Below, in pieces: positions 1-10,965 of a stretch of DNA of 31,992 nucleotides. Position numbers and translations under genes: made by a program. The notes under the pieces were generated by a model, which saw nothing but the letters and a program-made list of their open reading frames with translations, ran no database searches and was not told where the DNA came from. The first letter of the stretch is position 1. The number at the start of each line of letters is the position of its first letter. Source of the DNA: Pelargonium nanum (taxonomy: Eukaryota; Streptophyta; Magnoliopsida; Geraniales; Geraniaceae); NCBI GenBank assembly GCA_036897485.1, contig JAYMTF010000662.1, positions 1 through 31,992 of the forward strand, read 5' to 3'.

Positions 1-900
1 CCGGTTCTGGACCGATGCCCAGCCCTACTTACATGACCCCAATTCAAATATGGGCATCAACGAGTTCTATTTATAAGAACTCGATTTAAAAGTCAAGTAT
101 TCTACCATCGCACCACAATAATATCAAGAAATCGAGTCCCACTAAGGGATCCTCATTAATCCTCTCATTTTGAAGGAGGGTATTGTCTTTTAGATATCCA
201 TTGGTAGGACTCGTAACACTCACATGACCTCCGCTCAAGATCGTCTAGGTGGGAAAGTTGCCATTGCATAGAAATAAGAGTTGAAACTTGAAATAAAGTA
301 ATGAATATCCTTTACAACGACTTTGTAAACCTCTAAGACAGACATAACTGAAATAGAAAAATTAATACTCATGTTGTGGACACTTATTATGTTTCACTTA
401 TCGCACTTGAAGCTTAAAACTAGACTTTTACTATAGGTTTACTAACCCGATAAGGACGATCTCCAACCCTCCGTAGCGCACTCGCAATACAACAACATAA
501 CCGAGGAAGATATAAATTCCCAAGCCCATAATGACTTAATTGTATTATCAACTACTAATCGTGTAATGACAATAAAACTAGTTTGAGTTTTAAATTTATT
601 AGTGAAAGTCAAACAGGTTTTACTTTTTTACTAATCCTAATATGAAAATCTTAGAGATGAGAAGCTTCCTTTCGAAAATGGCAACAGCAACGCACCACAC
701 GGTGCTCGAAATGCACAAACCATGTGTTAACATTTTGACTTTCCCACCACAACCCCAACATCAAAAGACACAAATACCCCTCACCGTAAAGTACAAAAAA
801 TACGTCCACAGTGGGAATTGGAAGATTGAGTAACGTTCCAAAACACAGCTGCCACCGCGTTTAATTGGGAGAAGAGGACAAAGTTGTAGTTATACGGAAA
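1..900. other. Gene-free stretch, unclassified
   Basis: No reading frame here looks like a real protein; the open frames are short and of low-complexity composition. The first 300 bases have more balanced composition than the rest and read like the edge of an old dispersed repeat, but no terminal repeats, target duplication or coding trace are visible, so no class is assigned. Confidence 0.5.
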
Positions 901-1025
901 GTGAGAGGGCAAATTGGTTAGTCGCGACCAGTTACCCAAAATTGAAAAATCGACGCGCCCAAACAAACGCAACAAAAATGTGATAACTTTTAAAATGAGT
1001 TAAAAGAAAAAACGTCGGTGACGGT

Positions 1026-1031
1026 CACGTG
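1026..1031. promoter_or_regulatory. G-box (CACGTG) upstream of a TATA box
   Basis: The palindrome CACGTG lies in the context TCACGTGG, the form bound by plant bZIP and bHLH factors and common in ABA- or light-responsive promoters. It lies about 95 bases before a TATA-like element. The motif is seen directly; its function is inferred only from position. Confidence 0.45.
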
Positions 1032-1124
1032 GTTCAAGGGCGCGTAGTAAATATTAATAGCTGGTAAAGTTAAAACAAAATTAAAAACAGCGGCTGTTTG
1101 AATTTGAAGGCCGAATTGTGAGTA

Positions 1125-1135
1125 TTTATATAAAT
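1125..1135 (+). promoter_or_regulatory. TATA-like element before a CT-rich leader
   Basis: The run TTTATATAAAT sits about 30 bases before purine-rich sequence that looks like a transcript start region. A CT-rich leader-like stretch and a good splice donor follow. It may be a distal promoter for the GATA gene downstream or may drive a separate non-coding transcript; the sequence alone cannot decide. Confidence 0.4.
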
Positions 1136-1324
1136 TTTAAATCAGTATTCAATTTTCATCGGAGATCGGAAACCAAGAAGACGACGCCGGAGAGAAAGGT
1201 TACTCAGGTTAGTACTGCTTATATGATATGGGGTGTTTGGATGGTGAGAAAATGAGGGAATGATTAGCGGTGAAAATGGTGAAAGTGGGACCCATGGAGA
1301 GGAGAGAGAAGACTTCAACATCAA

Positions 1325-1480
1325 GACAGAGAGAGAGAGAGAGAGGTAAAAGACAGCTAGCAATGAAGGAGGATGCTCACCTACCATCACTACTCCTCTC
1401 CCTCTCCTTTTTAGCCTCTCCTCTCTCTTCTTCTTCTTCTTCTTTCTAAACCATCCCTCTCCTCCCTCTCTCTCTGTTTC
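1325..1480 (+). repeat. GA then CT/TTC low-complexity tract, leader-like
   Basis: A (GA)n run at about 1327-1346 is followed from 1390 by pyrimidine-rich sequence with CTC and TTC repeats. CT-rich tracts (Y patches) are typical of plant core promoters and 5' leaders. The tract ends shortly before a splice donor at 1549/1550, which fits an untranslated exon. Confidence 0.5.
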
Positions 1481-1549
1481 TCTGTAATTTTGCTTTTGTT
1501 TTGTTTCTGATCCACAATTATCTACAAATCTAGGCTATCATTGTAGCAG

Positions 1550-1932
1550 GTGAGTTGCTAATTTACAGTTTTCAGCATTTGCTTGCTTGTTTGCTGAATT
1601 CCGATGTGGAATGTGAATTTCCGAGTGTCGGTGCTCGGGATTTCTTACCGTGTTTGGTTGCCGAGAAAGTGAGGGAAATTAAGGAAAACGTTACTCCACC
1701 ATGCGTTTCTTGCATTTGGAGTTTTATTACGTAACCGAAACGAAAATGACGGAGAGTCTGAATGAATGAACTCGAACCGCGTCTGTTTCGAGTTTTCTCC
1801 GAATTTTCTCGGCAAACAAGCGGAAAGCATTCAAAGAAAGCTAAATTCTGAGAGAATTTGCTGCATTTTACCAGAAATTCAATACTTTCTTTTCCGTGAT
1901 TGATTACTCATGTTTTTTTCTTTCTTCTGCAG
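1550..1932 (+). other. Candidate 5'-UTR intron
   Basis: The donor GTAGCAG|GTGAGT and an acceptor after a long T-rich tract ending TTCTTCTGCAG are both strong. The acceptor could also be used three bases further on, at 1935. The intron holds an imperfect inverted repeat around TGCCGAGAAA (about 1648-1670 against 1802-1823). Following sequence to about 1991 could be a short untranslated exon, and a good acceptor at 2528 just before the GATA start codon could receive it. This is inferred from splice signals, without transcript support. Confidence 0.4.
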
Positions 1933-2424
1933 CAGGTTTCCGAGTTGAGCTTTTCGTCTTCAGTTAGAGCTCAAATTTTCAATTTCAAAAGGTTCGTTAC
2001 CTTCGTAAATCGTAATTCACTTGCATCGTCTTCTTCAACACCTCAACATTCATTATCCTATCCATTTTCCCACCATAAATAAGTAATTAAGTTTTTCTCG
2101 AGAATCTCCATGGCTTTTTCTTCAAAACCTGTAAATTGTAAGTCCAGCCAGGACCAGCTCTCGCTAACGTGCGCCGCAGTCTCATTTATTTTTAAAATTT
2201 CACAATTTCGGTTTTTGTATCAATTATAATTTTAAAAAATATTTTGAAAGTTAACGTATTATTGGCTAAAATGCGCCAGAATGGTGAATGCGCACCGGCT
2301 TTAATGATTGATACATTGCCACTATGGCAAGCATTGAATTTATTGACTACTAGTATAGTATAATGCCTGTGGGTCCCAGTGCTCGTCCATGTGGGCGCAC
2401 ACTAAGATCTGTCACTGTCACCAC

Positions 2425-2433
2425 TATAAAATA
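2425..2433 (+). promoter_or_regulatory. TATA box of the GATA gene
   Basis: TATAAAATA lies about 125 bases before the start codon at 2553, in C/A-rich surroundings. A start near 2455-2460 would give a leader of about 95 bases with no upstream ATG. This is the proximal promoter candidate; a more distal leader beginning near 1140 is the alternative. Confidence 0.55.
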
Positions 2434-2552
2434 ACAACACTGGCACCATTGTTCTTTACTCAATTACTAGTTTCATTTGTACCGCTTGTTTGGCTTCAAA
2501 TTTTCTCATTGTACTTTGCTTTTCTCAGGAAAAGTTATTTTTCTTATCGAAA

Positions 2553-4240
2553 ATGATCGGACCAAACTTCATCGACGAGATTGACTGCGGCAGCTTCTTC
2601 GACCACATCGACGACCTCCTCGATTTCCCCACCGACGACGTCGACGCCGCCGCCCTGCCGCCGCCGACGACCACCGACACGTTTCCGAGCATGTGGTCGA
2701 CTCACGAGTCCGAGTCTCTTCCCAGCTCCGACGATGTCTTCTCCGCCAAATGCGCTTCCGACCTCTCCGCCGAGCTCTCCGTTCCGGTGAGTGCTTCACT
2801 GTCAATTTTAATTTCTCAGCACATGGTTTGCTTGTGGGCTCTGGCACATGGGTTTGGTGATAATGACGAAATTTTCAAATTTAGTTGACAAGTTATGATT
2901 TTTTGTATAGAAATTGTTTAAATTGCCAGCGTGGCAGCTGGTGATATTGGTATTTTTGAACTAACATTGTTAAAATTGGTGGTTGACTTGTGTTCTACCA
3001 TTAAAGTTATGACTTATGAGTGTGAATTATCCTATTTGTTAGGTGTGCATAAGATAATTTTGAATTCGGAAAATGAAGTTATGAATTTGGGGGCACTAGG
3101 GTCTGAATTGAACCCGAACACAGTTGCAGGTTCAAAGTATTGTTGTATTGTTAGATTTGTGTTTAGAGTAATAGGATTATAATCCAACATTGTTGTTTTC
3201 ACGTTGCATATGCACTTGCGTTATAAATGGAATTTGTCATGTTCGTGATACGAGAAAGGGTTAATAATTTGTGGAGATAAGTTGTTTCGATATGGAATAT
3301 ATAGAATCGTTCTTGTTTTTGTGTTAGTGGACAAGTATAAATATAGACCACAAAATCGGAATATGCTTGACATGTCTAGTCTTTGACATTGGTGCAGCAT
3401 CTCTTTCCAGCTCTAATATGATTCGGTTCTGTTTTTCAGTATGAAGACATTGTTCAACTGGAATGGCTTTCGAATTTTGTGGAGGATTCCTTCTCGGGAG
3501 GAAGCCTAACCATCAACAACAAGGACAATTCCTCCTCCATCAACAAGGATTCTTCCCTACAACTGTTCCAAACCTCGAGCCCCATTTCCGTCCTTGAAAG
3601 CAGCAGCTCGTGCTCAGGAGGCGAGAAGACCACACCACGCAGCCCAGAAGCTGTGGTTCCTGGACGTTGTGGACGCGCTCGCAGCAAGCGTCCTCGCCCA
3701 GCAACCTTTAGTCCTCGTCCAACAATTCAACTTATTTCCGCTACCTCCTTAATTACCAAGACTCCACAGCAATTCATTGCCCCTAGAGTTTATTATGATT
3801 CCGAGAATTTTGCGGAGTCTCATCCTTTGGTTAAGATACCAAAGCAAGCCAATGCTGAGCATAAGAAGAAAAAGAAGATCAAGCTGTCAGTTCCGCTTGC
3901 TCCTGTGGACAACAATCAAAATACGCAGCCTCAAGCGGTTAGGAAGTGTATGCACTGTGAGATTACCAAGACACCACAATGGAGGGCAGGGCCCATGGGG
4001 CCAAAAACCCTCTGCAACGCTTGTGGCGTGCGCTACAAGTCGGGAAGACTGTTCCCCGAGTACCGGCCTGCAGCAAGTCCAACATTTGTTCCATCCGTTC
4101 ACTCGAATTCCCATAAGAAGGTTCTTGAGATGAGAAACAAGGGGGATGATGCAGTCACCGAAACGACCACATCACCAAAGAAGATAGAGTTGATTCCAAA
4201 TAGCGACGAGAAGAAGCTCCAGCAGGTGGAATGTGCGTAA
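2553..4240 (+). CDS. GATA8: GATA-type zinc-finger transcription factor, GATA8/BME3-like
   Basis: Two coding exons, 2553-2786 and 3440-4240, join in phase 0 across a 653-base GT-AG intron and give a 344-residue protein. The N terminus (MIGPNFIDEIDCGSFFDHID) matches the conserved acidic start of the Arabidopsis GATA8/BME3 group. Next come a Ser-rich segment with SPISVLESSSS, basic patches (RSKRPRP near the middle and KKKKKIK later) that could be nuclear localisation signals, and one C-X2-C-X18-C-X2-C finger with cysteines at about 248, 251, 270 and 273. The usual plant tail after the finger, RLFPEYRPAASPTF, is present, as is HSNSHKKV. Family members bind GATA motifs in the nucleus; Arabidopsis BME3 promotes seed germination. 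The start is the first ATG after the TATA box. The gene looks intact. Orthology to GATA8 rather than its close relatives is by remembered similarity. Confidence 0.93.
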
Positions 4241-4850
4241 GGGCAAGGTGTTTGTAGTTACAGAAGCTATCTTTCTCTTGACTGCTTCGGTTTTCAGTCG
4301 CGTAAGGTGTCACAACAGTTATTTCATTTCTTTGTTCATTGGTTCATTTGTACAGGTATGGAATGGGAGAGAGATAGGTAACCATAATTAAGGTAGGAGA
4401 AGGTAGGTTAACGAGAAAACCGAAAAAGGGTAGAGAGAAATGGAGGTTTAAGGGTAGAAGAAGAAGAGTTTAGGCTTAGTGATGACATGTTAGTACCATC
4501 ATTCAGGTCGGGTTTAGGTCTTGTTGGGTTTGCGTTTGCGTCTTTCCTTTCACATTCATTTCGCTTTGTTTCGTTTTTTGTTCCTTCCGGTGGGAATTCT
4601 TTTTGCAGTTAATTTGTTGGTAGCAAACATTTCTGAGATGATGAGTAATGAAATTTCAGACCTTGTTGAAGACTTGAAGTCATTGCATTTGAGCTTATTT
4701 GTGTACTTTGTTATTGACTTGACGGTATTCAACCTGTTGATCGAGTTATTGATTAAATTCAGACGATATGTTGATCAAACTTTTTTGAAACAAATTCGAA
4801 CCAAATATGTAAAGTTGTCACATTTGATAGAATAGACCCTATTTTGAGAA
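4241..4850 (+). other. Probable 3' UTR of the GATA gene
   Basis: The sequence after the stop is mixed in composition, with T-rich stretches typical of plant 3' ends. No clear single poly(A) signal stands out, so the end is approximate. A 104-residue open frame at 4521-4835 has no recognisable feature and is treated as chance. Confidence 0.35.
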
Positions 4851-6672
4851 ACATGTTGACAATGGTTAATGACTTTAAGCAAATGCCACTATTGGTATTG
4901 GTGCCACAAGTTACTTGTTATGCACATCAAATAGTTGAAAAGTGCCAAACTTGATGTAGAAAATGAATTTATTATAATACTTTATTGCATTCAAATTACC
5001 ATGCAAATATGCAATATATACTAATTTGATAAACAATAGTATCTTAAACACCTTTTTAAAGTCCACCAACCCTTTTGAATTGTGATTACTCATCTTAAAT
5101 AGGTGGTCTTCCTTTGTCACCATGAAAGCCCAACAAATTTAGGTCAATAGCTTTAAAATTAAGGAATTTCTTTATTAATTAGCTATTACATTCAACAACA
5201 CTCAATAATTCTAATTCCTTGAAATTTAAGTGATATTAGTTTATGTCTTGTACACAACATGATAATAATAAATTTAATTACAATTTTTTTTTTGAGATTT
5301 AAGGTTCTTTTACCAAGCGTACCATATGAGTACTCTAATTAATTTGAGTATTGATCTTGAACGCGATTATTAATATATTTGATAAAGTGTCTCAATCCAA
5401 ATATAAATGAACAAAAACGATTGATAATATACAGTATCGACAAGAATGAGGAGAAGCCAATAGAGTAGTTAATTTGATAAGTAAAGTTGTTGGGACTAAT
5501 TAATCGTTCTTAGTTGCTTCTTTGATTACTTACTTTAATCGTAATTAAAGCCGGATTTATGTGTTTATAATGTGATTTCTCATACTTTTCTATCTTACGC
5601 TTTATTATCAATTAATCTTGAAAATGATTCTATAACATTTTCGACACAGACATCACATTTACAATGAAGTGGGCTGGACATTATTGATTTTGATCTAGAG
5701 GCCTAAGCCCACCATCACTTCACAAATGTGCCACACGAAGGCTTCAAACAGCGTGAGGATACGCGGCATTCATTCGCCACCTACCATTCGAGAAAGTCAA
5801 ATAAGTCTATGCGCAAGCATCCCCACAAACCATATCCCCATGCCCGTGCCCCTAAATCCATAACAATTAAAGTCTTTGAAGAAATGTTTCACATCTCTCC
5901 TTCATACTTAGTCTTTACACAAAAAGCCTACTCTTAAAGTCCCCGCTTCACCGAGTCACCACCCGAACTTCTCACCATGTTAGGATAATATGGCACTATT
6001 CGAAATGGTTGGTACTCTTAAGACCTCCGCTCTAGCCCACGATACTTGAAGAGCATGTGAAAGCAATCATGCTCATCCGATGCCTGCAAACAAGACGCGA
6101 TGGGGAGGCTAGAACTCAAGCACGCAATTAGTCTCCAAATGGTAGACTCCACTTCGCCAACAAAACAACAACACATGACAAACTTGAACTGTGAATAAAT
6201 ACTCACTCCTTAGATGGAAAGAGAGTTTTTCTACTCTCATTTTCAATATTATACTTATTGTGCTCTGATTCCATACGAAAGAGATTCTTACCCTCGTGTC
6301 AAAAGTGAATTTTATTGCACCAACACTGGATTTGCACTTAGCGCATGTGTTCTTCCATTACAAATTTTAGGTGGTGAGATATGGAACTCTAAATCTCTAC
6401 AAATCTACAAGTCATCAGAATAAACAATATGTGGAATACACTTAGTCCAAACAAGTGTATGATTTAGTTTGAATATCTAGTAGGATTCAAATGCTAATTG
6501 GTGTTTTTCGTTTATTTTCTGTTTTTCAGGACATTCGTCATCATTTGAAGATTACAAGTCGGCCTAAAAGTCCCCGCATTCTTGAAATGTTGGGCCTAAA
6601 CTTTCTGTAGGCTTAGGCCCGATCCACTCAATACAGGCCAAGCCTGCAGGCTGCTCGGTAATTTTTGCACCT
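4851..6672. other. Gene-free intergenic DNA
   Basis: AT-rich sequence without a convincing gene. From about 5640 to 6660 the composition is more balanced and there are several GGCCCA/TGGGCC-type words, which occur in plant promoters but also in dispersed repeats. No transcription unit is evident next to them. Confidence 0.5.
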
Positions 6673-6689
6673 ATAGCTTTCTGATCTTT

Positions 6690-6845
6690 TTTTTTTTTTG
6701 ACCTTGAACTTGCTACTTTTATTAATTGAAAATAGGTATTACAATTACCTTAAACAAGCTACCATAACTCAAAGCTAGCAAATCTGGAAATTTTCATGAC
6801 CTACACCAAAGAATGTTTTTGTGAAACGAGCCACTGCTCGATACG
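6690..6845 (-). mobile_element. 5'-truncated LINE (L1-like) insertion with 17-bp target duplication
   Basis: On the minus strand the insert ends in an uninterrupted poly(A) (T run at 6687-6699), preceded by AATAAA-containing sequence. It is flanked by perfect 17-base direct repeats, ATAGCTTTCTGATCTTT, at 6673-6689 and 6846-6862. A poly(A) tail plus a long target duplication is the signature of LINE-mediated retroposition. At about 156 bases only the 3' end is present. A retroposed transcript fragment is the alternative. The perfect repeats suggest a fairly recent insertion. Confidence 0.75.
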
Positions 6846-6862
6846 ATAGCTTTCTGATCTTT

Positions 6863-9800
6863 GAATTAAACTAAATATTCTTTGTTTTCTTTTTTCAAAA
6901 TTTATTTATTATTATCTTTCCATGAAATGATGATTTGGATATGCCCTTACGTGATGAAATTAATGCTCATTTTCAATTGCTCAAGCAACCAGTGGGCCGG
7001 GCCTAGAATGACCTGATTTTCAGTGGGCCATTATTGTGAGTCCAGATACTAAACTATTGGGCTGGGCTTGCTCTAGCCCGTGTGCAAATGGCCCGATTCC
7101 ATTTGCATAGTAATTTTCATGTCAAATTTTTTAATATACACTATACACACTTTCGGAAAATTCTATTAATATGATTGTCTTAGGTGTATTTCTATCTCAC
7201 TCAGCTATCACTCTCGCTAAACTTAACGTCGTGCTAAAAAGAAGCAATAAGTCGATATTTTGTTTATTAAGAAAAATTACTTGATATTATTTGTAGAAGA
7301 TGGTCGTCAATTGTTTTAAACGTTATTACTTGTTACCTATCAAACAAATTTAAATTGTCATTAACTTGTGAGGAAATATAGTTGGTTTGCAACCCTACAT
7401 GCAAAAATTATTGCATGAACAATAGGCCAATAAGAAGATTTGAAATAAAACTAGAAATGACAAAGGCATTGATAGAGATTGAAGGTGACATGAGTGAGTC
7501 CATTGTTGTGTTGTGTTTTGTGGTTCTAGACACTTACCTTATTAACACTTGTCTTGTTGTTGTGTTGGGCCCTAGTATTTACTTCCTATGTTGTGTTGTT
7601 GTTAATTGGGTCCATTTATCATTATCTACTATGAGCCAAAATTAAAAGACAATCTTAATAGCGTTTGGTTATGGAATCAATTATGTTACAGTATTACCAC
7701 CAAGCGTTGAGTCAACTGATAAGAGCTTGTTTCAGTTTAATTTGAGTTTTCGAGTTTGGGGCTCAAGAAATGCTACTGTAAAGAGAGCTTTGAAAGGTGT
7801 TGATCATCTGCTGATCGCAAACCCACTTCGATCATACCTGAGATTTCGGGCACTATTTATATTTTTATACTTATTTATTTTATGAGCACAAATATGTGTA
7901 GTTTATTTATGAAGCATTAAAAGATAAGGTAAAGATGATGAGGTGAACATGATCTGTACGTTTTAATTTTTTCATGCAAAAAGACATCATATTATGCATA
8001 AAAATAACATGTAACCTAACGATTTATAGCTAGGCCAAGGACCAAAATAAATATATGAAAAGGATATTTTTTTATAAAAAAAACTACCAGCTCAATGTAT
8101 TCAATAAATCATGCTTTCATAATCACTAATCAGTAGTGACCCAATGTTTCTTTATAGATTGGTGCACTGTCTATTTCCGGCATTGAATATTTATGGACAA
8201 AAATATAGTTGAAGCAAAAAAATGGATGGTACAAAACAATGTTCTTTTCATAATTAATTAGTTGCATTTTATACTTACCAAATTACAATTCAATCTTTAT
8301 ATATATAGTTGTTATATTCTCCATTTTTTGGCACTATTATTTTAATCTACCGCTTAGTTCTTTATCGGACTTGATTCGCATTGCAACAACTTGTCTCGTC
8401 TGTAAAAAACAGTTTGAGTCTTCCATGCTCATGCACTCCACCTCGGTTGGAGAGGACATGACTCTCTCAAACTCTAAAATTGGTAGTACTTAAGATAAAG
8501 ACATTGATTCTCACACCCAACGTGATTTTGTGGACACACAGTGAGGTTTTCACCTATTGGTGTGTTCCTTGTGCTTTAGGACCCATGACACCGACCCCAG
8601 CTTCCAAGAGCCAGAACAAAAACCTAAAGCTCTAGTACAAGACCATGACACCTTTCCAACATTCAAATAAGAAATTCGGCCGGTTGTGTCAAATTTGATC
8701 ATGTAAAAAGACTTATCACAATTTTTTTAGAAAATGATCGAATAGGCCCATTGGATGGAAACAAGACTAAATGGCAAGTCATATTCTTCGATAGTTCGAT
8801 CCGGTGATAAAATCCAATTTCTATCATTCAATACGAACATTACCAAGTCAATTTATATCATTAACATATATAAAAAGACAAACTTAAATAAACAAGATTA
8901 TAAAAGTTCACTAGTCCATGTACTAAACAACACTAACCTAAGATACAAGGTTGGTTTAATTTTAAGTGGGAATTGAAGCTTTAATGGGGACCATTTCTCA
9001 TAGCATCATTCTGTGATCCCATAATTAGAGTAACCCATGTCCTAATCACTTGCCGATTGTCTTGACTCTTTCATCAAACTCTTATTATCCATATTATCTT
9101 GTCGTCCCTTTCTAATTACCTACTTAATTCCTTAATCCAAATTATATATATGCCACTAATCTCCATTGGATCATAGACTATATATTTGTTTTACGTTCTA
9201 GTTATTACAAAGTCAACGGCTAAGTGTGATTCATGTACTTACTTTATCTAACAAGACCTGTATTATTTACTATATAATTCGATTATTCATTCATATACAT
9301 TATTTAGATTAAATAATTATTTTAACTTTACATGACAATAAATCAACGTAAGTCGGTGCATAAATGAGTAAAATTCTCTTTCAATTTTACCCTCCTCAAG
9401 TGAAGAGCGAAATTACAATGGAGCGAATCTTAAATAAATAAATTAAAACTAGGGAACACAATTAGCAACCTAAAACATATAGACATATAGTCGTGTTGTT
9501 GACCAATGACCCGTGGTTGGTTGGTTCATGTAACAAAAAACACAAATAAATAAATAAATAAAAGAAGTGAGTTTGTTAAATAAAAATAAAATAGGCATGT
9601 TTATTAGGGGTGTTAACCATAGTTAGTGGCGGAGAGTTAGCGCCAAGAAGTACATGAATGTTGACTAATGGTTATTTCATGCCTTGATTTCAGAGATCAA
9701 TTAAATTAACCATCTTTTTCATTTTTATTTCCATTTTGTCCCTTCTTTTTGGATCCTATTTCTTTTCTTTTTTATTATTATTTCAATTCTTCCTTACACT

Positions 9801-9969
9801 TTTTTATTATTTTGATGATCTTCCCAACTCTCCTTTTGTCTCGCGTGGATTTCACTCCCACATTTATTTACCTTTCTTTTTTCCAATTCGAATTGCAAAT
9901 TATTTACCCCAAAACTTAGTCAATCAAATCATATATGTTCTTCATTAAATTTATAAATTTAAGGATTAT
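6863..9969. other. Gene-free AT-rich intergenic DNA
   Basis: No coding region, RNA gene or clear element was found on either strand. Several GGGCC and GGGCT words cluster at 6980-7095. The open frames are short and lack domain-like composition. The stretch at 8390-8660 is less AT-rich, but I recognise nothing in it. Confidence 0.5.
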
Positions 9970-9980
9970 ATGTTTTTGTC

Positions 9981-10109
9981 TTTTTTTTTATCAGTAACGG
10001 GACATTGTACTCACCCTAAATCCCACTCCATATCGTTGACAAGGAGGCTCGAACTTGAGACCTCAAAGGGATTTCAAAGTGTTTTAACCACTTGGCCCAA
10101 CATGTCTTG
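9981..10109 (-). mobile_element. tRNA-derived SINE with target duplication
   Basis: Read on the minus strand, the element starts near 10106 with GGGCCAAGTGGTTAAAA, resembling a pol III A box. A B box, GGTCTCAAGTTCGAGCC, lies about 40 bases on, and the element ends in a poly(A) run at 9981-9989. The flanks carry near-perfect 12-base direct repeats, ATGTTTTTGTCT at 9970-9981 and ATGTTTTTGGCT at 10110-10121, one mismatch apart; the left copy overlaps the start of the tail by one base. Internal promoter boxes, small size (about 125 bases), A-tail and target duplication together support a SINE. Its family name is not known to me. Confidence 0.82.
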
Positions 10110-10359
10110 ATGTTTTTGGCTCTTCTTGACTTGACAAATTTTTTGTTTAGTACACGACTTCTTCTGGACTTTGGACTTCTACTTTTTTTATTCACACCCT
10201 TGTAACTAGCTATAACAAGTAAGCAACCGCTACATCAGCAAGTCACGTCATCTTTCAGTGTAATGGTTTTGCCCCATGAACTTGACACAATTTTGACTTT
10301 AGTATTTTAAGAGTTAGAACAAACAAGATTTAAGGTTAGAAGCCAAAATCAATTCTCTT

Positions 10360-10535
10360 TCACTAATCGGTCTGCGAACCGAGTGACTCATGCGCTAGCT
10401 ATGTCCTTGATGTCCTTGTCCGATGTAATTGGGTAGGTTGGGGTAGGTTGGTTTTCGATCTCCTGACTTTATTTCCCCGCTTTTGCTTGCGGATTTGAGT
10501 TAATAGAATTATCTGTTTGGCTAAAAAAAAAAAAA
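10360..10535 (+). mobile_element. LINE (L1-like) 3' end with poly(A)
   Basis: The segment ends with ATTTCCCCGCTTTTGCTTG, then AGAATTATCTGTTTGGCT and 13 A residues (10523-10535). This kind of 3' end is common in plant L1-type LINEs, as far as I recall. No coding remnant is seen, so the copy is strongly 5'-truncated. I found no clear target duplication, which leaves the upstream boundary approximate. Confidence 0.55.
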
Positions 10536-10718
10536 TAATAGAAATATTTCACCATGCATATAATTACTTTTTATTTATTTATAATTATATTAAGATAAAC
10601 ATATATCGCGTGGAGTGAGGGCGCGTGTGGAGGGAAGGTTAAAAAAATCACCTGAAAATGAGTAACTGGTAAAATGGAGTGAAGTGAAAGAGAGTATTTG
10701 AAATGGGAATGAGTTGCA

Positions 10719-10724
10719 GAGACA
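10719..10724 (-). promoter_or_regulatory. Possible auxin response element (TGTCTC)
   Basis: GAGACA on the + strand is TGTCTC on the minus strand, the classical ARF binding word. It lies just before the leader of the ARF gene, where feedback by ARF proteins is conceivable. A six-base word occurs often by chance, so this is weak. Confidence 0.3.
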
Positions 10725-10729
10725 GACAG

Positions 10730-10749
10730 TTGTGTTGTGTTGTGTTGTG
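10730..10749 (+). repeat. (TTGTG)4 microsatellite
   Basis: Four perfect tandem copies of TTGTG lie at the likely start of the ARF transcript. Such a short pentanucleotide array is a candidate length polymorphism between alleles. Confidence 0.8.
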
Positions 10750-10965
10750 AGAGAACAAAAGTCTCTCAAAATTGAGCAATCAACAACAACCTCTCTCTCT
10801 TCCATCACTTTACTTCTTCTACTTTCTGATTTTTTCCTCTCAAATCTCCTCCATTTCTCTCAAATTACAACTTTTTTTGGTTTTTGTTTCTGGGTTGTCC
10901 TCAATTTTGAAGATTCCACAGTATCAGGAGTCCACTGGTTGCTCCCAATTTTCTACAGCCATTTC

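Noticed and set aside
2569-2847. Arg-rich 92-residue frame on the minus strand opposite GATA exon 1
   Set aside because: It is the mirror of GC-rich GATA coding sequence; the + strand frame has clear family similarity and splice junctions.
4521-4835. 104-residue open frame after the GATA gene
   Set aside because: It lies in the probable 3' UTR, is hydrophobic from T-rich DNA, and shows no recognisable domain.
6960-7100. Cluster of GGGCC/GGGCT words that could be a site II-type promoter
   Set aside because: No gene or leader follows on either strand, and similar words also occur in dispersed plant repeats.
9736-9948. 70-residue Phe/Leu-rich frame
   Set aside because: It is a translation of T-rich low-complexity DNA and would mimic membrane protein composition by chance.
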